Assembly: GCA_033763335.1 (NCBI GenBank)
Contig: JANRKU010000055.1
Location: forward strand, 1 to 64,000
DNA: 64,000 bases
Direction of reading: 5' to 3'
Source: GCA-2794515 sp033763335
Lineage (GTDB): Bacteria; Chloroflexota; Anaerolineae; Aggregatilineales; Phototrophicaceae
Part shown: positions 41,981 to 52,213 of the stretch, piece after piece
Numbering within the stretch: the first letter of the stretch is position 1
Layout of the letters: every line of letters starts with the position of its first letter
Made by a program: the position numbers and the translations under genes
Notes under the pieces: generated by a model
Seen by the model: the letters and a program-made list of their open reading frames with translations, nothing else
Database searches by the model: none
What the model was told of the DNA's origin: nothing

Positions 41981-43363
41981 ATGTTATTGACCATTAGCAC
42001 GACCCATCAACCTGCGACGGATTTAAGTTATTTGTTGCATAAACATCCTGCTCGCTTTCAGACGTTTGAATTGCCATTTGGCGATGTTCACGTGTTTTAT
42101 ACTCATGCCACCGATACACTTTGTACTGCTTGCCTATTTCTTGATATTAATCCTGTGAGTTTGGTACGGCGTGGCACAGAAAATAATTTTGCCCTGCGCC
42201 AATATGTTAATGACCGTCCGTATGCCACTTCCTCATTTATGAGTGTGGCAATTGCCAACGTGTATGGCTCGGCGCTCAAAGGCAAAAGCACAGACCGCGC
42301 TGATGTGGTCAATATACCCATTCCCCTCACGGTTCAATTGGTGGCTGTGCCATGCAAAGGCGGGGCAGAATTGCTCTATGACCTGTTTTCGCCGTTGGGA
42401 TACGACATCACTATCGAAAATTACCCACTGGATGTTGCATTTCCCGCGTGGGGAGATAGTGATTATTACACCCTTACCCTGAGTATCACCGCGCCACTCA
42501 AAACGGTGTTATCGCATTTATATGTCCTTATCCCTGTTTTGGATGATGAAAAACATTATTATGTCAGCACTGATGAAATCGAAAAATTGCTCCGCTATGG
42601 CGAATCATGGCTGGCATCACATCCGCGTTATAATCTCATCACCAAACGCTATTTGCGCCATCAACATAGCCTCACCCAACAAGCCCTTGAACGGCTCTTA
42701 TCCGAAGATAGCCCAGATGATGATGTGCCGTCTCCTGAGCAAAGCCTCGAAGCCCCCATCAATTTGCATCAAATTCGTCTCATATCAGTGGCTTCGCGCC
42801 TCAAAGCGTTGGGTGCAAAGCGGGTCTTGGATTTAGGTTGTGGAGAAGGGCAATTGCTCGAAAAATTGCTGGCAGAGGCTCAATTTACTGAAATTGTGGG
42901 GATGGATGTTGCATTTCGCAGTTTAGAACGCGCTCAACACCGACTACGACTCAAAAATATGCCAGATGACCAACGCGCTCGTATTCAACTCATTCATGGG
43001 TCGTTGATGTATGATGACCTGCGTCTTATAGGCTATGATGCCGCCGCCATTGTTGAGGTAATAGAGCATTTAGATGCCCCGCGTTTGGTGGCATTTGAGC
43101 GTGTGGTCTTTGATGTGGCACGCCCCAAATACGTCATTATTACCACGCCGAATAGCGAATATAATGTGAATTTCCCCATGCTCCATGCAGGGGCATTTCG
43201 CCATGCTGACCATCGTTTTGAGTGGACACGCGCCGAATTTGAAGCATGGGCGCAGAATATTGCCCAAAAACATGGCTATAAGGTGCAATTTGCTCCGCTT
43301 GGAACACCAGACCCCCTTGTTGGCGCACCGAGTCAATTGGCACAGTTTGAGAGGCAATCATGA
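41981..43363 (+). CDS. hen1: 3'-terminal RNA ribose 2'-O-methyltransferase Hen1
   Basis: 460 aa. Bacterial Hen1 methylates the 2'-OH at the 3' end of cleaved tRNA before Pnkp reseals it, making the repaired tRNA resistant to a second cut. The N-terminal half (1-230) is the Pnkp-activating domain with LPFGDVHVFYTHATDTLCTA (partly quoted). The methyltransferase core has VLDLGCGEGQLLEKLL near residue 285 and the metal-binding VEVIEHLD with His in FRHADHRFEW. It overlaps pnkp by four bases (ATGA). Confidence 0.95.
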   Translation: MLLTISTTHQPATDLSYLLHKHPARFQTFELPFGDVHVFYTHATDTLCTACLFLDINPVSLVRRGTENNFALRQYVNDRPYATSSFMSVAIANVYGSALKGKSTDRADVVNIPIPLTVQLVAVPCKGGAELLYDLFSPLGYDITIENYPLDVAFPAWGDSDYYTLTLSITAPLKTVLSHLYVLIPVLDDEKHYYVSTDEIEKLLRYGESWLASHPRYNLITKRYLRHQHSLTQQALERLLSEDSPDDDVPSPEQSLEAPINLHQIRLISVASRLKALGAKRVLDLGCGEGQLLEKLLAEAQFTEIVGMDVAFRSLERAQHRLRLKNMPDDQRARIQLIHGSLMYDDLRLIGYDAAAIVEVIEHLDAPRLVAFERVVFDVARPKYVIITTPNSEYNVNFPMLHAGAFRHADHRFEWTRAEFEAWAQNIAQKHGYKVQFAPLGTPDPLVGAPSQLAQFERQS

Positions 43364-45919
43364 CGACCATCGCTATTCCTGAATCTTGTTTGGTGGTATT
43401 GATTGGTGCTTCTGGCAGTGGTAAATCCACCTTTGCCCATCACCATTTTTTACCCACCGAAATTTTATCATCCGATACACTGCGGGCTTGGGTATCGGAT
43501 GATGAATCTGACCAATCTGCCAGCCAAGATGCCTTTGATGTGTTGCATACTATCGCCAAAAAGCGCCTTGCACGCATGAAATTGACGGTGATTGATGCCA
43601 CGAATGTGCAACCAGAGGCACGGAGACGATTAGTAGAATTGGCACAGAGCCAACATACCCTATCGGTTGCCATTGTGTTGAATATGTCTGAGAAGGTGTG
43701 TTTGGAGCGCAATATTGGGCGTGCTAACCGTGATTTCGGCGACCATGTGATTAAACGGCAACGGCAACAACTCTATCAATCGCTTCATGGATTAGAGCGA
43801 GAAGGATTTCGTGCGGTGCATATCCTTAAATCGCCTCAACAAGTGGCGGATGTGAGCATTATCCGTGAGCCGTTGTGGTGCAATCTCAAACACGAAACAG
43901 GTCCTTTCGACATCATTGGCGATATTCATGGATGCTATGATGAATTGGTGCTGTTGCTCAAAAAATTGGGCTATGAGGTCAATTCAGAAACACATCATGT
44001 CATTCCCCCAGAGGGGCGTAAAGCCATTTTTGTAGGGGATTTGATAGACAGAGGACTTAGAACACCCGATGTCCTCAAATTGGTCATGAATATGGTCAAA
44101 GAGGGTCATGCCTTGTGTGGTTGGCAATCATGATGATAAACTCTCGCGTAAATTGCGCGGACGCAAGGTTAGCGTCACACACGGGCTAGAAAAAACACTG
44201 GAACAATTGGCGGGCGAATCCCGTGAATTTATGACGCAACTCTCGACATTTTTGCATGGATTGGTCAGCCATTATGTCTTGGATGGTGGGGCTTTGGTGG
44301 TTGCCCACGCGGGTATAAAAGAGGACATGATTGGGCGGGCATCGGGCGCGGTGCGGGCATTTGTCATGTATGGGGATACAACAGGCGAAACAGACGATTT
44401 GGGATTGCCTGTCCGTCGTGATTGGGCATCGGGGTATCGTGGGACTGCGATGGTGGTCTATGGGCATACACCGATTGCCAAACCGCAATGGGTCAATAAT
44501 ACGCTCAATATTGATACAGGATGTGTATTCGGCGGGGCATTAACCGCATTGCGATACCCAGAAAAAGAGGTGGTGTCTGTACCATCTATCCAACAATATG
44601 CTGTGCCATCACGACCTTTTTTGGTGGATGAAACCGCTATATTGACCATCCAACAACAATTAGATGACTACTTGTCTATTTCTGATGTGTTGGTGGTAGA
44701 TGACCCGATGGGCAAGCGATTTATTGAAACCCGTCTGGACGGCAAGGTGCAAATCCGCCAAGAAAATGCGACAGCCGCCTTAGAGGTGATGAGCCGATTT
44801 GCGGTGAATCCAAAATGGCTGGTTTATCTTCCACCAACGATGTCGCCTGTGGCTACCAGTGAATTGCCAAATTTGCTCGAACATCCCGCACAAGCCTTTT
44901 CGTATTATCGGGATATGGGTGTGCAACAAGTCGTCTGCGAAGAAAAACACATGGGGTCGCGGGCGGTGGTGATTATTTGCAAAGATGAATCTGTCGCACA
45001 AACCCGCTTTGGGGTGATGGATGAGGGGCGGGGCATCATCTATACGCGCACAGGACGGCGCTTTTTTGATGATAGTACACTCGAAAATGCCTTGCTTGAC
45101 CATCTGGACGGGGCAATCACCCGCGCCAATTTATGGGATGAATTTCAAACCAATTGGATGGTATTGGATTGTGAACTGATGCCATGGTCGGCAAAAGCAC
45201 AAGCCTTACTCCAAGACCAATATGCGGCGGTAGGGGCATCTGCAAGTAGGGCATTAGGGGCGGTTATTGGGGCATTAGAGACTGCCTCGCCCAATTATCC
45301 AGAAATTGCACCCTTGTTGGATAAATATACACGGCGGGCGGGTCATATCAGCGATTATATTGAAGCGTATCGGCGCTATTGTTGGGATGTGCGCGGTGTG
45401 GATGATTTGCGCCTTGCACCATTTCATCTTTTGGCGACAGAAGGTGCTGTGCATGTGGATAAAACCCATATTTGGCACATGGAGACCCTCGCCAAATTAC
45501 AAACCACCGATGATAACCGCATTTTCCCAACCGCTTATCAGGTGGTATCGCTAAATGATGATGCCAGTGTAGAAGCGGGTGTGGCATGGTGGGGTGCTAT
45601 GACAGAACGCGGTGGGGAAGGCATGGTCGTGAAGCCAATGGACTTTTTGCACATGGGCAGTCGCGGGGTGATTCAACCCGCCCTCAAAGTGCGTGGACGT
45701 GAGTATCTGCGGATTATTTATGGCGCAGAATATGTTGACCATCTGGATTTGTTGCGGGAGCGCAATATTGGGCGCAAACGTAATTTTGCCCTGCGCGAAT
45801 TTGCACTGGGGATAGAGGCATTAGAGCGATTTGTAGCACATGAGCCGTTGCGCCGTATCCATGAATGCGTATTTGGCATTTTGGCGCTCGAAAGTGAGCC
45901 GATAGACCCGCGTTTGTGA
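43360..45919 (+). pseudogene. pnkp: Polynucleotide kinase-phosphatase-ligase Pnkp, split by a frameshift
   Basis: Two overlapping frames, 43360-44133 (257 aa) and 44108-45919 (603 aa), together encode one full Pnkp of about 853 aa. The first has the kinase P-loop GASGSGKST and the metallophosphatase motifs GDIHG and GDLIDRG, and breaks off after GHALC. The second continues with VVGNHD (the GNHD motif) and goes on to the RNA ligase domain, with motif I KHMGSR near 44950 and GGEGMVVKP near 45615. The break at TTGTGTGG (44113-44120) would be healed by two more bases (another TG). It may be a mutation, a phase-variable slip, a programmed frameshift or a sequencing error. It overlaps hen1 by four bases. 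Confidence 0.85.
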
Positions 45920-45932
45920 TGGTAGGTGATTT

Positions 45933-46031
45933 GTGGCGGATTAGCGTGAAGCGTGTATATCCGCCATTATAAAACCCGCTTATTTGATGCGTAATGGCGG
46001 ACTAAAATCGCCAGATTTGTATGTCCGCCAC
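45933..46031. repeat. Nested GGCGGA inverted repeats downstream of pnkp
   Basis: Outer arms GTGGCGGA (45933-45940) and TCCGCCAC (46024-46031), inner arms TCCGCCATTA (45960-45969) and TAATGGCGGA (45992-46001). It occupies most of the gap between pnkp and the next gene and could fold as a branched hairpin that stabilises or ends the transcript. Confidence 0.5.
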
Positions 46032-46072
46032 CTTTCCACATCAAGAACATCCCCATTTTTCTCTTATCGGCT

Positions 46073-46078
46073 ATAATT
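46073..46078 (+). promoter_or_regulatory. -10 element upstream of the small regulator-like gene
   Basis: TATAAT in GGCTATAATTTATTC, about 30 bases before the ATG at 46109. Confidence 0.45.
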
Positions 46079-46108
46079 TATTCATATATGGGATTAAGTG
46101 AGAAAATT

Positions 46109-46354
46109 ATGGTTCAATTGTGTATTGAAATCACAAAAAGCCAATTTGAGCGGTTACAAAAATTGGCGCATGAATATGGGCATCATTCAGTAGAAGCCTA
46201 TATGATGCGAGTGGTAGAAGAATTAGAGATTGAGCCAACCAAAGAAGAAATTTTAGACGATATTCGTGAATCTATGTTGGCTATTAAACGTGGTGAACCT
46301 ATGATGACAATTGAAGAAATGTGGGCAGAAGTAGAAAAAGATGATGATGAATAA
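46109..46354 (+). CDS. Small acidic protein, ribbon-helix-helix antitoxin-like
   Basis: 81 aa from the ATG at 46109. The frame opens at 46088, but that ATG would sit at the transcript start and has no ribosome-binding site. The N-terminus MVQLCIEITKSQFERLQKLA with YGHHSVEAYMMRVVEEL has the strand-helix-helix pattern of ribbon-helix-helix proteins. The C-terminus is acidic and contains MTIEEMWAEVEKDDDE. It overlaps the next gene by 14 bases. No toxin is adjacent, so the role is uncertain. Confidence 0.55.
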   Translation: MVQLCIEITKSQFERLQKLAHEYGHHSVEAYMMRVVEELEIEPTKEEILDDIRESMLAIKRGEPMMTIEEMWAEVEKDDDE

Positions 46355-47165
46355 ACGATTTTTTGCCTATATCACCTGTTTAGCCCTGCTAGTCGGATGC
46401 ACCCCACGCGGACAGACCCCCGCCGATTTGCCCACCCGTATCCCCTCTGTGGATGCACTCGAAACAGCAGTTATCCAAACCCAAAATGCGCCCCCTGTGC
46501 CATTCAATAATGGCGTGACCTTCCCCATGATTGATGATAATCTGCCATTGCTTCCAAATTGGCGCTATGAAGCCACCATGCGCTTCACGGGTGTTTTTTC
46601 TAATACACCGCGCCCTGTCGAATTTGAAGCGGGGTTACAGGTATGGTTTAATCAATTGGGCAATCAACGGCGCACCGTTATATCGGGTGTGGGGGAATTA
46701 TTTGGCGAAGCCGATGGGACGGTATTAGAAGGGGTGCGATTGGGACAAAAAACGTTCATCGTGCGCGAAAATACCTGTTTAACTGATATTCAAGATGAAC
46801 TTGCGCCCCTCGTGGCAGATTTACGTGCAGGCGATTTGCTCGGTGGGGTGACTTTTGCCACACCAGGGGCATCTAAAGGGGTATTAAATGGGGAAGAGGT
46901 GTGGCGCTTCGACATCACCGCCGACCAACTGGTCATGCCACAAGTGCAATTGGGCGAATTTGGACGCATCATCACCATGACGGGCGAATTATGGATTGCA
47001 CCCAGCCGAAATGCCGTTATTCGCTATTATGTCAATTTGGACGTGGAAAATGTGCTGATAACGCTATTCGATTCCACACTGCCCCTCACAGGTCAATTAT
47101 TTTTGCGCTATGACCTCAATGCCATTGGCGAAAATCCGAATATTACAACCCCCACAGGATGCTAA
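46341..47165 (+). CDS. Lipoprotein, LolA/LppX-like beta fold possible
   Basis: 274 aa. Signal peptide with lipobox LLVGC (Cys near residue 20), then a Pro/Thr-rich linker and a mature domain of all-beta character with NWRYEATMRFTGVF, RRTVISGVGELFGEADGT and GEEVWRFDITADQL. The order of strands resembles LppX/LprG-type or DUF-lipoprotein folds that carry lipids between envelope layers, but I am not certain. It ends three bases before the next gene. Confidence 0.6.
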   Translation: MMMNKRFFAYITCLALLVGCTPRGQTPADLPTRIPSVDALETAVIQTQNAPPVPFNNGVTFPMIDDNLPLLPNWRYEATMRFTGVFSNTPRPVEFEAGLQVWFNQLGNQRRTVISGVGELFGEADGTVLEGVRLGQKTFIVRENTCLTDIQDELAPLVADLRAGDLLGGVTFATPGASKGVLNGEEVWRFDITADQLVMPQVQLGEFGRIITMTGELWIAPSRNAVIRYYVNLDVENVLITLFDSTLPLTGQLFLRYDLNAIGENPNITTPTGC

Positions 47166-47168
47166 ATC

Positions 47169-47822
47169 ATGGGATTAAAAGGCTTACTCACATCTGATAT
47201 ATTCCGCCCAATAGTAACTGTACTCGTTTTTACGGTGATTATGGTAACTGTTAAGTGGGTTTTATTTACACACTTATTAGGCTTGCGCGAACCACTACAG
47301 GCTACAATTATTGGGGTAGGTGCATTTCTTTTAGCAATTTTTATAGGGGCTTTATGGCTGATATGGCGAGCAAATGTGACAGGAAATGGTAGCCCTATGC
47401 TCATTATTTTTCTGTTTATCTGTATAGCCATCGTCATTACTTTACCACTTCCCCCACAACCCGATACGCCAGAGAAAATCCATTTCCTTCAGTATCGTGC
47501 CGATTATGAGGCGGTGGTCGCATTGGCAAAAACACGGAATTTATCTCAACCTGTTTGTGACCCACCATTACCCCTTTATCATGTGTCGAGTATTGGATGT
47601 CTGCACGTAAATTCTGATGACAGAGGGCTAACAGTCGCTTTTTATCCATTGGAATTATTTAATTACTTTGTGCTTTATGTCGAAATTGAATCCGAAATTG
47701 AAAAAGATGCGATATGCAATGATAGCAATAGCTCTTCAATGATTTATCTAAAGCAAAAAATAGAACCCCATTGGTATGTTTGCACCGCCCACATGCTTTT
47801 TTTATCGAATCCGGGTGATTAA
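47169..47822 (+). CDS. Uncharacterised membrane protein
   Basis: 217 aa. Three membrane helices in the first 95 residues (about 12-32, 42-65, 75-92) and a soluble outer domain of 120 residues with five Cys (CDPPLP, GCLHVN, DAICNDS, YVCTAHM), which might form disulfides. A short gap of three bases after the lipoprotein gene suggests an operon. Family not recognised. Its stop codon is followed by the palindrome at 47846. Confidence 0.55.
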   Translation: MGLKGLLTSDIFRPIVTVLVFTVIMVTVKWVLFTHLLGLREPLQATIIGVGAFLLAIFIGALWLIWRANVTGNGSPMLIIFLFICIAIVITLPLPPQPDTPEKIHFLQYRADYEAVVALAKTRNLSQPVCDPPLPLYHVSSIGCLHVNSDDRGLTVAFYPLELFNYFVLYVEIESEIEKDAICNDSNSSSMIYLKQKIEPHWYVCTAHMLFLSNPGD

Positions 47823-47845
47823 GATTGAGCCTAGATGGAGCGTAA

Positions 47846-47865
47846 GGGCGCAACATGTTGCGCCC
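47846..47865. repeat. 20-bp perfect palindrome GGGCGCAACATGTTGCGCCC
   Basis: Third copy in the window of the core found at 345-372. It lies between convergent genes, so it may also serve as a transcription stop. Confidence 0.85.
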
Positions 47866-47892
47866 ATTCTCATATTAGGTATAGGATAATTT

Positions 47893-48273
47893 TTACCCCA
47901 TGAATTTTTTTAATTGTTGGGTAAATGTTACTGTGTCTATCGGCTTAGAAAAATACCCCACAAATCCGCTTTTAAGGGCTTCTTCGCGTGTTCTGGATGA
48001 ATGATAGGCTGTCATTGCCACACAGGGTAATTCTGCTGTAGCGGGGTTGTTGCGAATGGTACTCAATAATTGCCAGCCGTCCATTTCGGGCATAGAGAGG
48101 TCAATGATTGCCACACGATAGGCATTGGCTTGCTCTGATAAAAATTTTAGGGCTTCTTTGGCATTTTTCGCCACATCCACTGGCATGGCAAGGGTTTGTG
48201 TGACCACATGTGAGACCACGACTTGCCCATCGGGGTCATCTTCAACGACTAAAATACGACTAAATTCTAACAT
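47893..48273 (-). CDS. Single-domain response regulator (receiver B of cassette 1)
   Basis: 126 aa, receiver only. Acidic pair in RILVVEDDPDGQ, phospho-acceptor Asp in AIIDLSMPEMDGWQ, Thr in CVAMTAYHSS and Lys in YFSKPIDT. No output domain, so it must act by phosphotransfer or protein contact. It is most similar in motif details (AFHS/AYHS, GYF-KP) to the receiver at 51847-52212, the same position in the second cassette. Confidence 0.92.
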   Translation of the reverse strand: MLEFSRILVVEDDPDGQVVVSHVVTQTLAMPVDVAKNAKEALKFLSEQANAYRVAIIDLSMPEMDGWQLLSTIRNNPATAELPCVAMTAYHSSRTREEALKSGFVGYFSKPIDTVTFTQQLKKFMG

Positions 48274-48348
48274 GGTGTGCGTTTCTTCCTTTTCTATTAG
48301 ATGGCGGGTTTGCCATCTTTATCTACTGTGGGCATGAAAACTCATGCC

Positions 48349-48783
48349 CTATAACTCGACATGCTTAAATTGCCCCTCAAATTGCGGTATATCAATCAAT
48401 AACCGTACCAATTGCGCCATAAAGGTGCTTGGGGTGAGGGGTTTTATCAGATAATTATGAAATCCGGCAGAAATTGCCTTTTCTCTATCGCCACGCATCG
48501 CATGAGCGGTGAGTGCAATCACAGGGACATCTTTTAGGGCGACATCTTCTTGGATTTTGGCGATTAACGCCCATCCGTCCATTTGTGGCATCGAAATATC
48601 GGAGATGATGAAGCGTGGGCGCACCGTCTCTAATACTTTGAGCGCATCCACACCATTGATAGCGGTATGCACGGTTGCTCCATAAAAAGTGAGGATATAC
48701 CGTGCGACTTCGAGGCTATCATCTTCATCATCTACCACCATAATTTCCCAATTGGCGAGTAAATCTTGTGGAATAGTTGTCAT
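48349..48783 (-). CDS. Single-domain response regulator (receiver A of cassette 1)
   Basis: 144 aa, receiver only: WEIMVVDDEDDSLEVA, FIISDISMPQMDGWAL, VIALTAHAMRGDRE and NYLIKPLTPSTF. A short C-terminal helix extends it. It overlaps the kinase gene by four bases, so coupling is strong. Its counterpart at 52214-52657 shares TAHAM-DRE-AI-AGFHNY-KPLTP. Confidence 0.92.
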   Translation of the reverse strand: MTTIPQDLLANWEIMVVDDEDDSLEVARYILTFYGATVHTAINGVDALKVLETVRPRFIISDISMPQMDGWALIAKIQEDVALKDVPVIALTAHAMRGDREKAISAGFHNYLIKPLTPSTFMAQLVRLLIDIPQFEGQFKHVEL

Positions 48784-50624
48784 AATGTCAACACCCCCGC
48801 AGTTTGTGTTTCGGCTGATTTGAGCGGTAATGTCACGATAAACGTACTACCCTCACCCAATTCACTCTCTAAGCGGATTGTCCCTCCCATCAGGCGCACC
48901 AATTTTTGCACAATGGCTAATCCAAGCCCTGTCCCGCCATATTTACGGGTAGATGACCCATCTACTTGGCGGAATTCATCAAAAATATAATCATGGGCGT
49001 GGGATGGGATACCAATGCCTGTATCACTGACGATAATTTGCCAATTGTCGCCATCACGCTTTAGGTCTAATGTGACACGTCCTTGTTCGGTGAATTTGAA
49101 GGCATTACCGAGCAGGTTTTGACCAATTTTGCTGAGGGCATCATCATCTCCCAACAAACGGGCTGGTAGGGATGGGTCTACTGTTACGGTGAAGAGCAAG
49201 TCTTTTTGGTCTGCCAAAACGCTCAATTGCCTGCGCCATTTTTCGACCAAATCACTGGGTGAAAATGGCACATCCACCAAATCCATGCGCCCCGATTCAA
49301 TACGCGATAAGTCGAGGAAGTCATTTACCAAATCTACCAACCGTTTACTGTTGGTAGAAATGCGCTCCACCATCCCACGCGCTTTCATATCCAATTCAAT
49401 CCCCATCCCGCCCAACATAATCCCCGTAAATCCTTCGATGGCATTGAGTGGTGTGCGGAGTTCGTGACTCATGGTAGACAAAAATTCAGATTTAAGACGG
49501 TTATTCTCTTGGGCAATCTCTTTAGCATCAATGGCTTCATCACGGGCATGACGCAAATCCTCATTATTTTTATTGAGGGCGGTGGTCATGGTATTGAAGG
49601 CACTGGTTAACAAGCCAATTTCGTCCATACGCTTAATCGGAACTTGCACGCTCAAATCGCCTGCCGTGACCTGATTGGCGGCAGTTTGTAATTTTTCGAT
49701 GCGTGAGAATACCAACCGTTGTAAAAAGCCGATGGTGAATAAAATTACCATCACAAATAGTAAAATTAAGCCCCCACCCAAAAAGACAAGTGCATTACCA
49801 CTGGTGGCATAGGCTTCTTCTTGCTCGACTTCGGTAAAGACAAACCAAGTTGTCCCTTCAATCTTTAGACTAGACCCAATCACTTCTTGCCCCAAAAAGT
49901 TGAAATAGGCGCTAAAATTAATCCCTTCTTGGTTGAGTGCTTGTTCTAATTCAAGCCGACCAGCAATGCTGGTGTTGCGCTCTACGATGCTAAAATCATT
50001 ATGCGCCAAAATCTGACCATCACTATCGGCAAGATAGGCATTACCTGTATCGCCAAAGCGAATCCCACGTACCACCTCATTGAGGATTTCCATATCAAGC
50101 CGAATGGCGATTGCTCCGCCAGTCCGTTCAAATGGACGGGCAAGGATGATATATGGCTTATTTTGTGCAGAAAATTGCAAGTTACCCAAGTAGCTATCGC
50201 CTGCTTTGGCACTTAAAAACCAATTCGATTGTTGAATGGTGAATAAATTGCTTAATACAGGGGTATCTGTGGATGAAATAGCGAGGATATTGGCATCGGC
50301 ATCGAGGACAATGACTTCTTGAATGGTGGGATATTTGCTGGCGATATTTGAAACAATATCGGAAAAATGTTCATCATCATCTAAATCGTTGATGATGTCT
50401 AAGAAGGCGGCAGATTGGCGCAAATTATCGTTCACCAAACGGGCGGCGGTTTGTGCAAAATCGCTTTGACGACCTTGCCAAAGGGTTTGCTCTGAATTAA
50501 AAATGAATACATATACACCCAAACTGATGACCAGTAGGATGACCAAAAACCCAATGGCTTGCGCCAAAATGACCGCTCGCCTCAAACTAAGTGTTTTTTT
50601 TGTTGCGGGTGAGGATTGTGTCAT
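48780..50624 (-). CDS. Cache-HAMP sensor histidine kinase (cassette 1)
   Basis: 614 aa from the ATG at 50624 (GGAGAAA upstream). Helix 1 at about 20-42, a double-Cache-like outer domain (45-285), helix 2 (about 285-310), HAMP (310-365), a coiled coil, HisKA with His in FLSTMSHELRTPLNAIEGF (about residue 390), HATPase with NLLGNAFKFT, DTGIGIP and GGTGLGLAIVQKL. It overlaps the binding-protein gene upstream by four bases and receiver A downstream by four bases. The outer domain probably receives the signal, directly or through the lipoprotein. Confidence 0.93.
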   Translation of the reverse strand: MTQSSPATKKTLSLRRAVILAQAIGFLVILLVISLGVYVFIFNSEQTLWQGRQSDFAQTAARLVNDNLRQSAAFLDIINDLDDDEHFSDIVSNIASKYPTIQEVIVLDADANILAISSTDTPVLSNLFTIQQSNWFLSAKAGDSYLGNLQFSAQNKPYIILARPFERTGGAIAIRLDMEILNEVVRGIRFGDTGNAYLADSDGQILAHNDFSIVERNTSIAGRLELEQALNQEGINFSAYFNFLGQEVIGSSLKIEGTTWFVFTEVEQEEAYATSGNALVFLGGGLILLFVMVILFTIGFLQRLVFSRIEKLQTAANQVTAGDLSVQVPIKRMDEIGLLTSAFNTMTTALNKNNEDLRHARDEAIDAKEIAQENNRLKSEFLSTMSHELRTPLNAIEGFTGIMLGGMGIELDMKARGMVERISTNSKRLVDLVNDFLDLSRIESGRMDLVDVPFSPSDLVEKWRRQLSVLADQKDLLFTVTVDPSLPARLLGDDDALSKIGQNLLGNAFKFTEQGRVTLDLKRDGDNWQIIVSDTGIGIPSHAHDYIFDEFRQVDGSSTRKYGGTGLGLAIVQKLVRLMGGTIRLESELGEGSTFIVTLPLKSAETQTAGVLTL

Positions 50625-51718
50625 GGCATTTCTCCTGCCACAAATAATTGCCAAATTTCGGCATAGCGGGCTTCTATTTCTGTCGGAAGTGCCAAGAGTA
50701 ATGAGGCATCTGATAAAACATCATTCGGCGGAAAGATGAGTGGGTCATTGCGAATTTCTTCTGCGACCAATTGCGCCACCCCTTCATTGGGGGTCGAATA
50801 AAAATTATATTCCAGAATACTCGCGGCACTCTCTGGACGCAATAAAAAGTTCAAGAAAACATGCGCTGTATAGATACTGGGGCTGTTTTTTGGGATGACA
50901 AAATTATCACCCCAGAGCAATGTGCCTTCTTCTGGCAGAATATACTCAAAGGTGAATCCTTCGGCTTGGGCGGCAAAAATATCACCCACATAACCGAGTG
51001 CGATTGCACCATCGCCTGTGGTGAGAAGTGGCACAACCTCTGCACTTGCCCCAACAAATGTCAAGACATTGGGGCGCAATTCCATCAATTTGGTTTCGAC
51101 TTGTGCCAATTCGTCTAAATTGGTCGTATTGGCATTATAACCAAGCGTCTTGAGTGCCATCCCGATGAGGGTTCTTTGCCCATTCCAAATGACGATTTTG
51201 CCTGCCAGACGGCTATCCCATAAATCTGACCAACTGGTGATTGGAAAATCTATTTTTTCTGGATTCACCACCAAGCCCACAGTCCCCCAATTGTAAGGGA
51301 TAGAATGGCGATTTTGTGGGTCATAGGCGAGGTCTCTAAAATTGGGTGAGATATTGCGGAAATTGGTCAAAATGCCAAAATCGAGCTGGGCTAAACGGTC
51401 TTCTGCTATTGCCACCGCCACCCATTCGTTATTGAGAATGACCACATCATAGCTATCGCCATTGCGTAAATTCGTGATGGCTTCATCTTGAGATTCATAG
51501 GTGGTCAGTTCAATACGGACACCTGTTTCGGTTGTGAAGGCATCTAAAATTTCTTGTGGAATATCATCTTGCCAGTTATGAAGGCGCAAGACATCGGCTA
51601 ATGGCGGTGGTGTGGCATTTTCTGGCTCTGGGGTGTTGGGGGTGCAAGCGATGAGAAAAAATACACCAATCAGAATAACAAACAAGGATGTACTATATTG
51701 CTTGGTCGCGGTTTTCAT
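50621..51718 (-). CDS. PotD-like solute-binding lipoprotein (cassette 1)
   Basis: 365 aa. Lipobox FFLIAC (Cys near residue 25), then a mature type II periplasmic-binding fold with VLRLHNWQDDIPQEILDAF near the start, PYNWGTVGLVVN, and IWNGQRTLIGMALKTLGYNA (partly quoted). This is the spermidine/putrescine- or iron-binding-like extracellular family (SBP_bac_8-like). No permease or ATPase is adjacent; a histidine kinase follows with a four-base overlap, so its product probably delivers ligand information to that kinase. Confidence 0.88.
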   Translation of the reverse strand: MKTATKQYSTSLFVILIGVFFLIACTPNTPEPENATPPPLADVLRLHNWQDDIPQEILDAFTTETGVRIELTTYESQDEAITNLRNGDSYDVVILNNEWVAVAIAEDRLAQLDFGILTNFRNISPNFRDLAYDPQNRHSIPYNWGTVGLVVNPEKIDFPITSWSDLWDSRLAGKIVIWNGQRTLIGMALKTLGYNANTTNLDELAQVETKLMELRPNVLTFVGASAEVVPLLTTGDGAIALGYVGDIFAAQAEGFTFEYILPEEGTLLWGDNFVIPKNSPSIYTAHVFLNFLLRPESAASILEYNFYSTPNEGVAQLVAEEIRNDPLIFPPNDVLSDASLLLALPTEIEARYAEIWQLFVAGEMP

Positions 51719-51846
51719 AAAATCATCTCACTTTTCCAAACAAAAATTGCATTTATTGTAGCGTAATATGCAAGCAGATATGATTGAGGTGAGATTTTAG
51801 CAGATATTGTGTTAATAATGCTAATCAATTTTTGTGTCTTTTGTTA

Positions 51847-52212
51847 CTAATTTTTTCTAATGACCGCCAATATATCATTAGCAAAATTACGGGTATTTAC
51901 AGGTTTCGTAAAATAGCCATTGAAGCCTGCTTCTGAGGCTTGTTTTTTGACTTCGGCGGAGTGAAAAGCAGTCACAGCAATACATGGCAAATCTTTGAGA
52001 TGGATGTTGGCACGAATTTCGCTCAATAACCCAAATCCATCCATACCGGGTAGGGCAAAATCAATGATAACCGCATCATACTGGTTTTGTTGTAATTGAT
52101 GGATAGCTTCTTCGGCACTCATAGCGCCATCACTTTGAATATTCACAAATTTGAGCAAACTACTCATCACTTGTAGGGTATCGGGTTCATCTTCAACAAT
52201 TAATAGACGCAT
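51847..52212 (-). CDS. Single-domain response regulator (receiver B of cassette 2)
   Basis: 121 aa, receiver only: RLLIVEDEPDTLQVM, AVIIDFALPGMDGFGLL, IAVTAFHSAEVK and YFTKPVNT. The last gene of cassette 2, one base after receiver A. It carries no output domain. Confidence 0.92.
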   Translation of the reverse strand: MRLLIVEDEPDTLQVMSSLLKFVNIQSDGAMSAEEAIHQLQQNQYDAVIIDFALPGMDGFGLLSEIRANIHLKDLPCIAVTAFHSAEVKKQASEAGFNGYFTKPVNTRNFANDILAVIRKN

Positions 52213-52213
52213 A

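Noticed and set aside
44108..45919. Independent metallophosphatase-ligase gene
   Set aside because: It begins in the middle of the phosphatase domain and continues the upstream frame exactly at the GNHD motif, so it is the second part of pnkp and not a separate gene.
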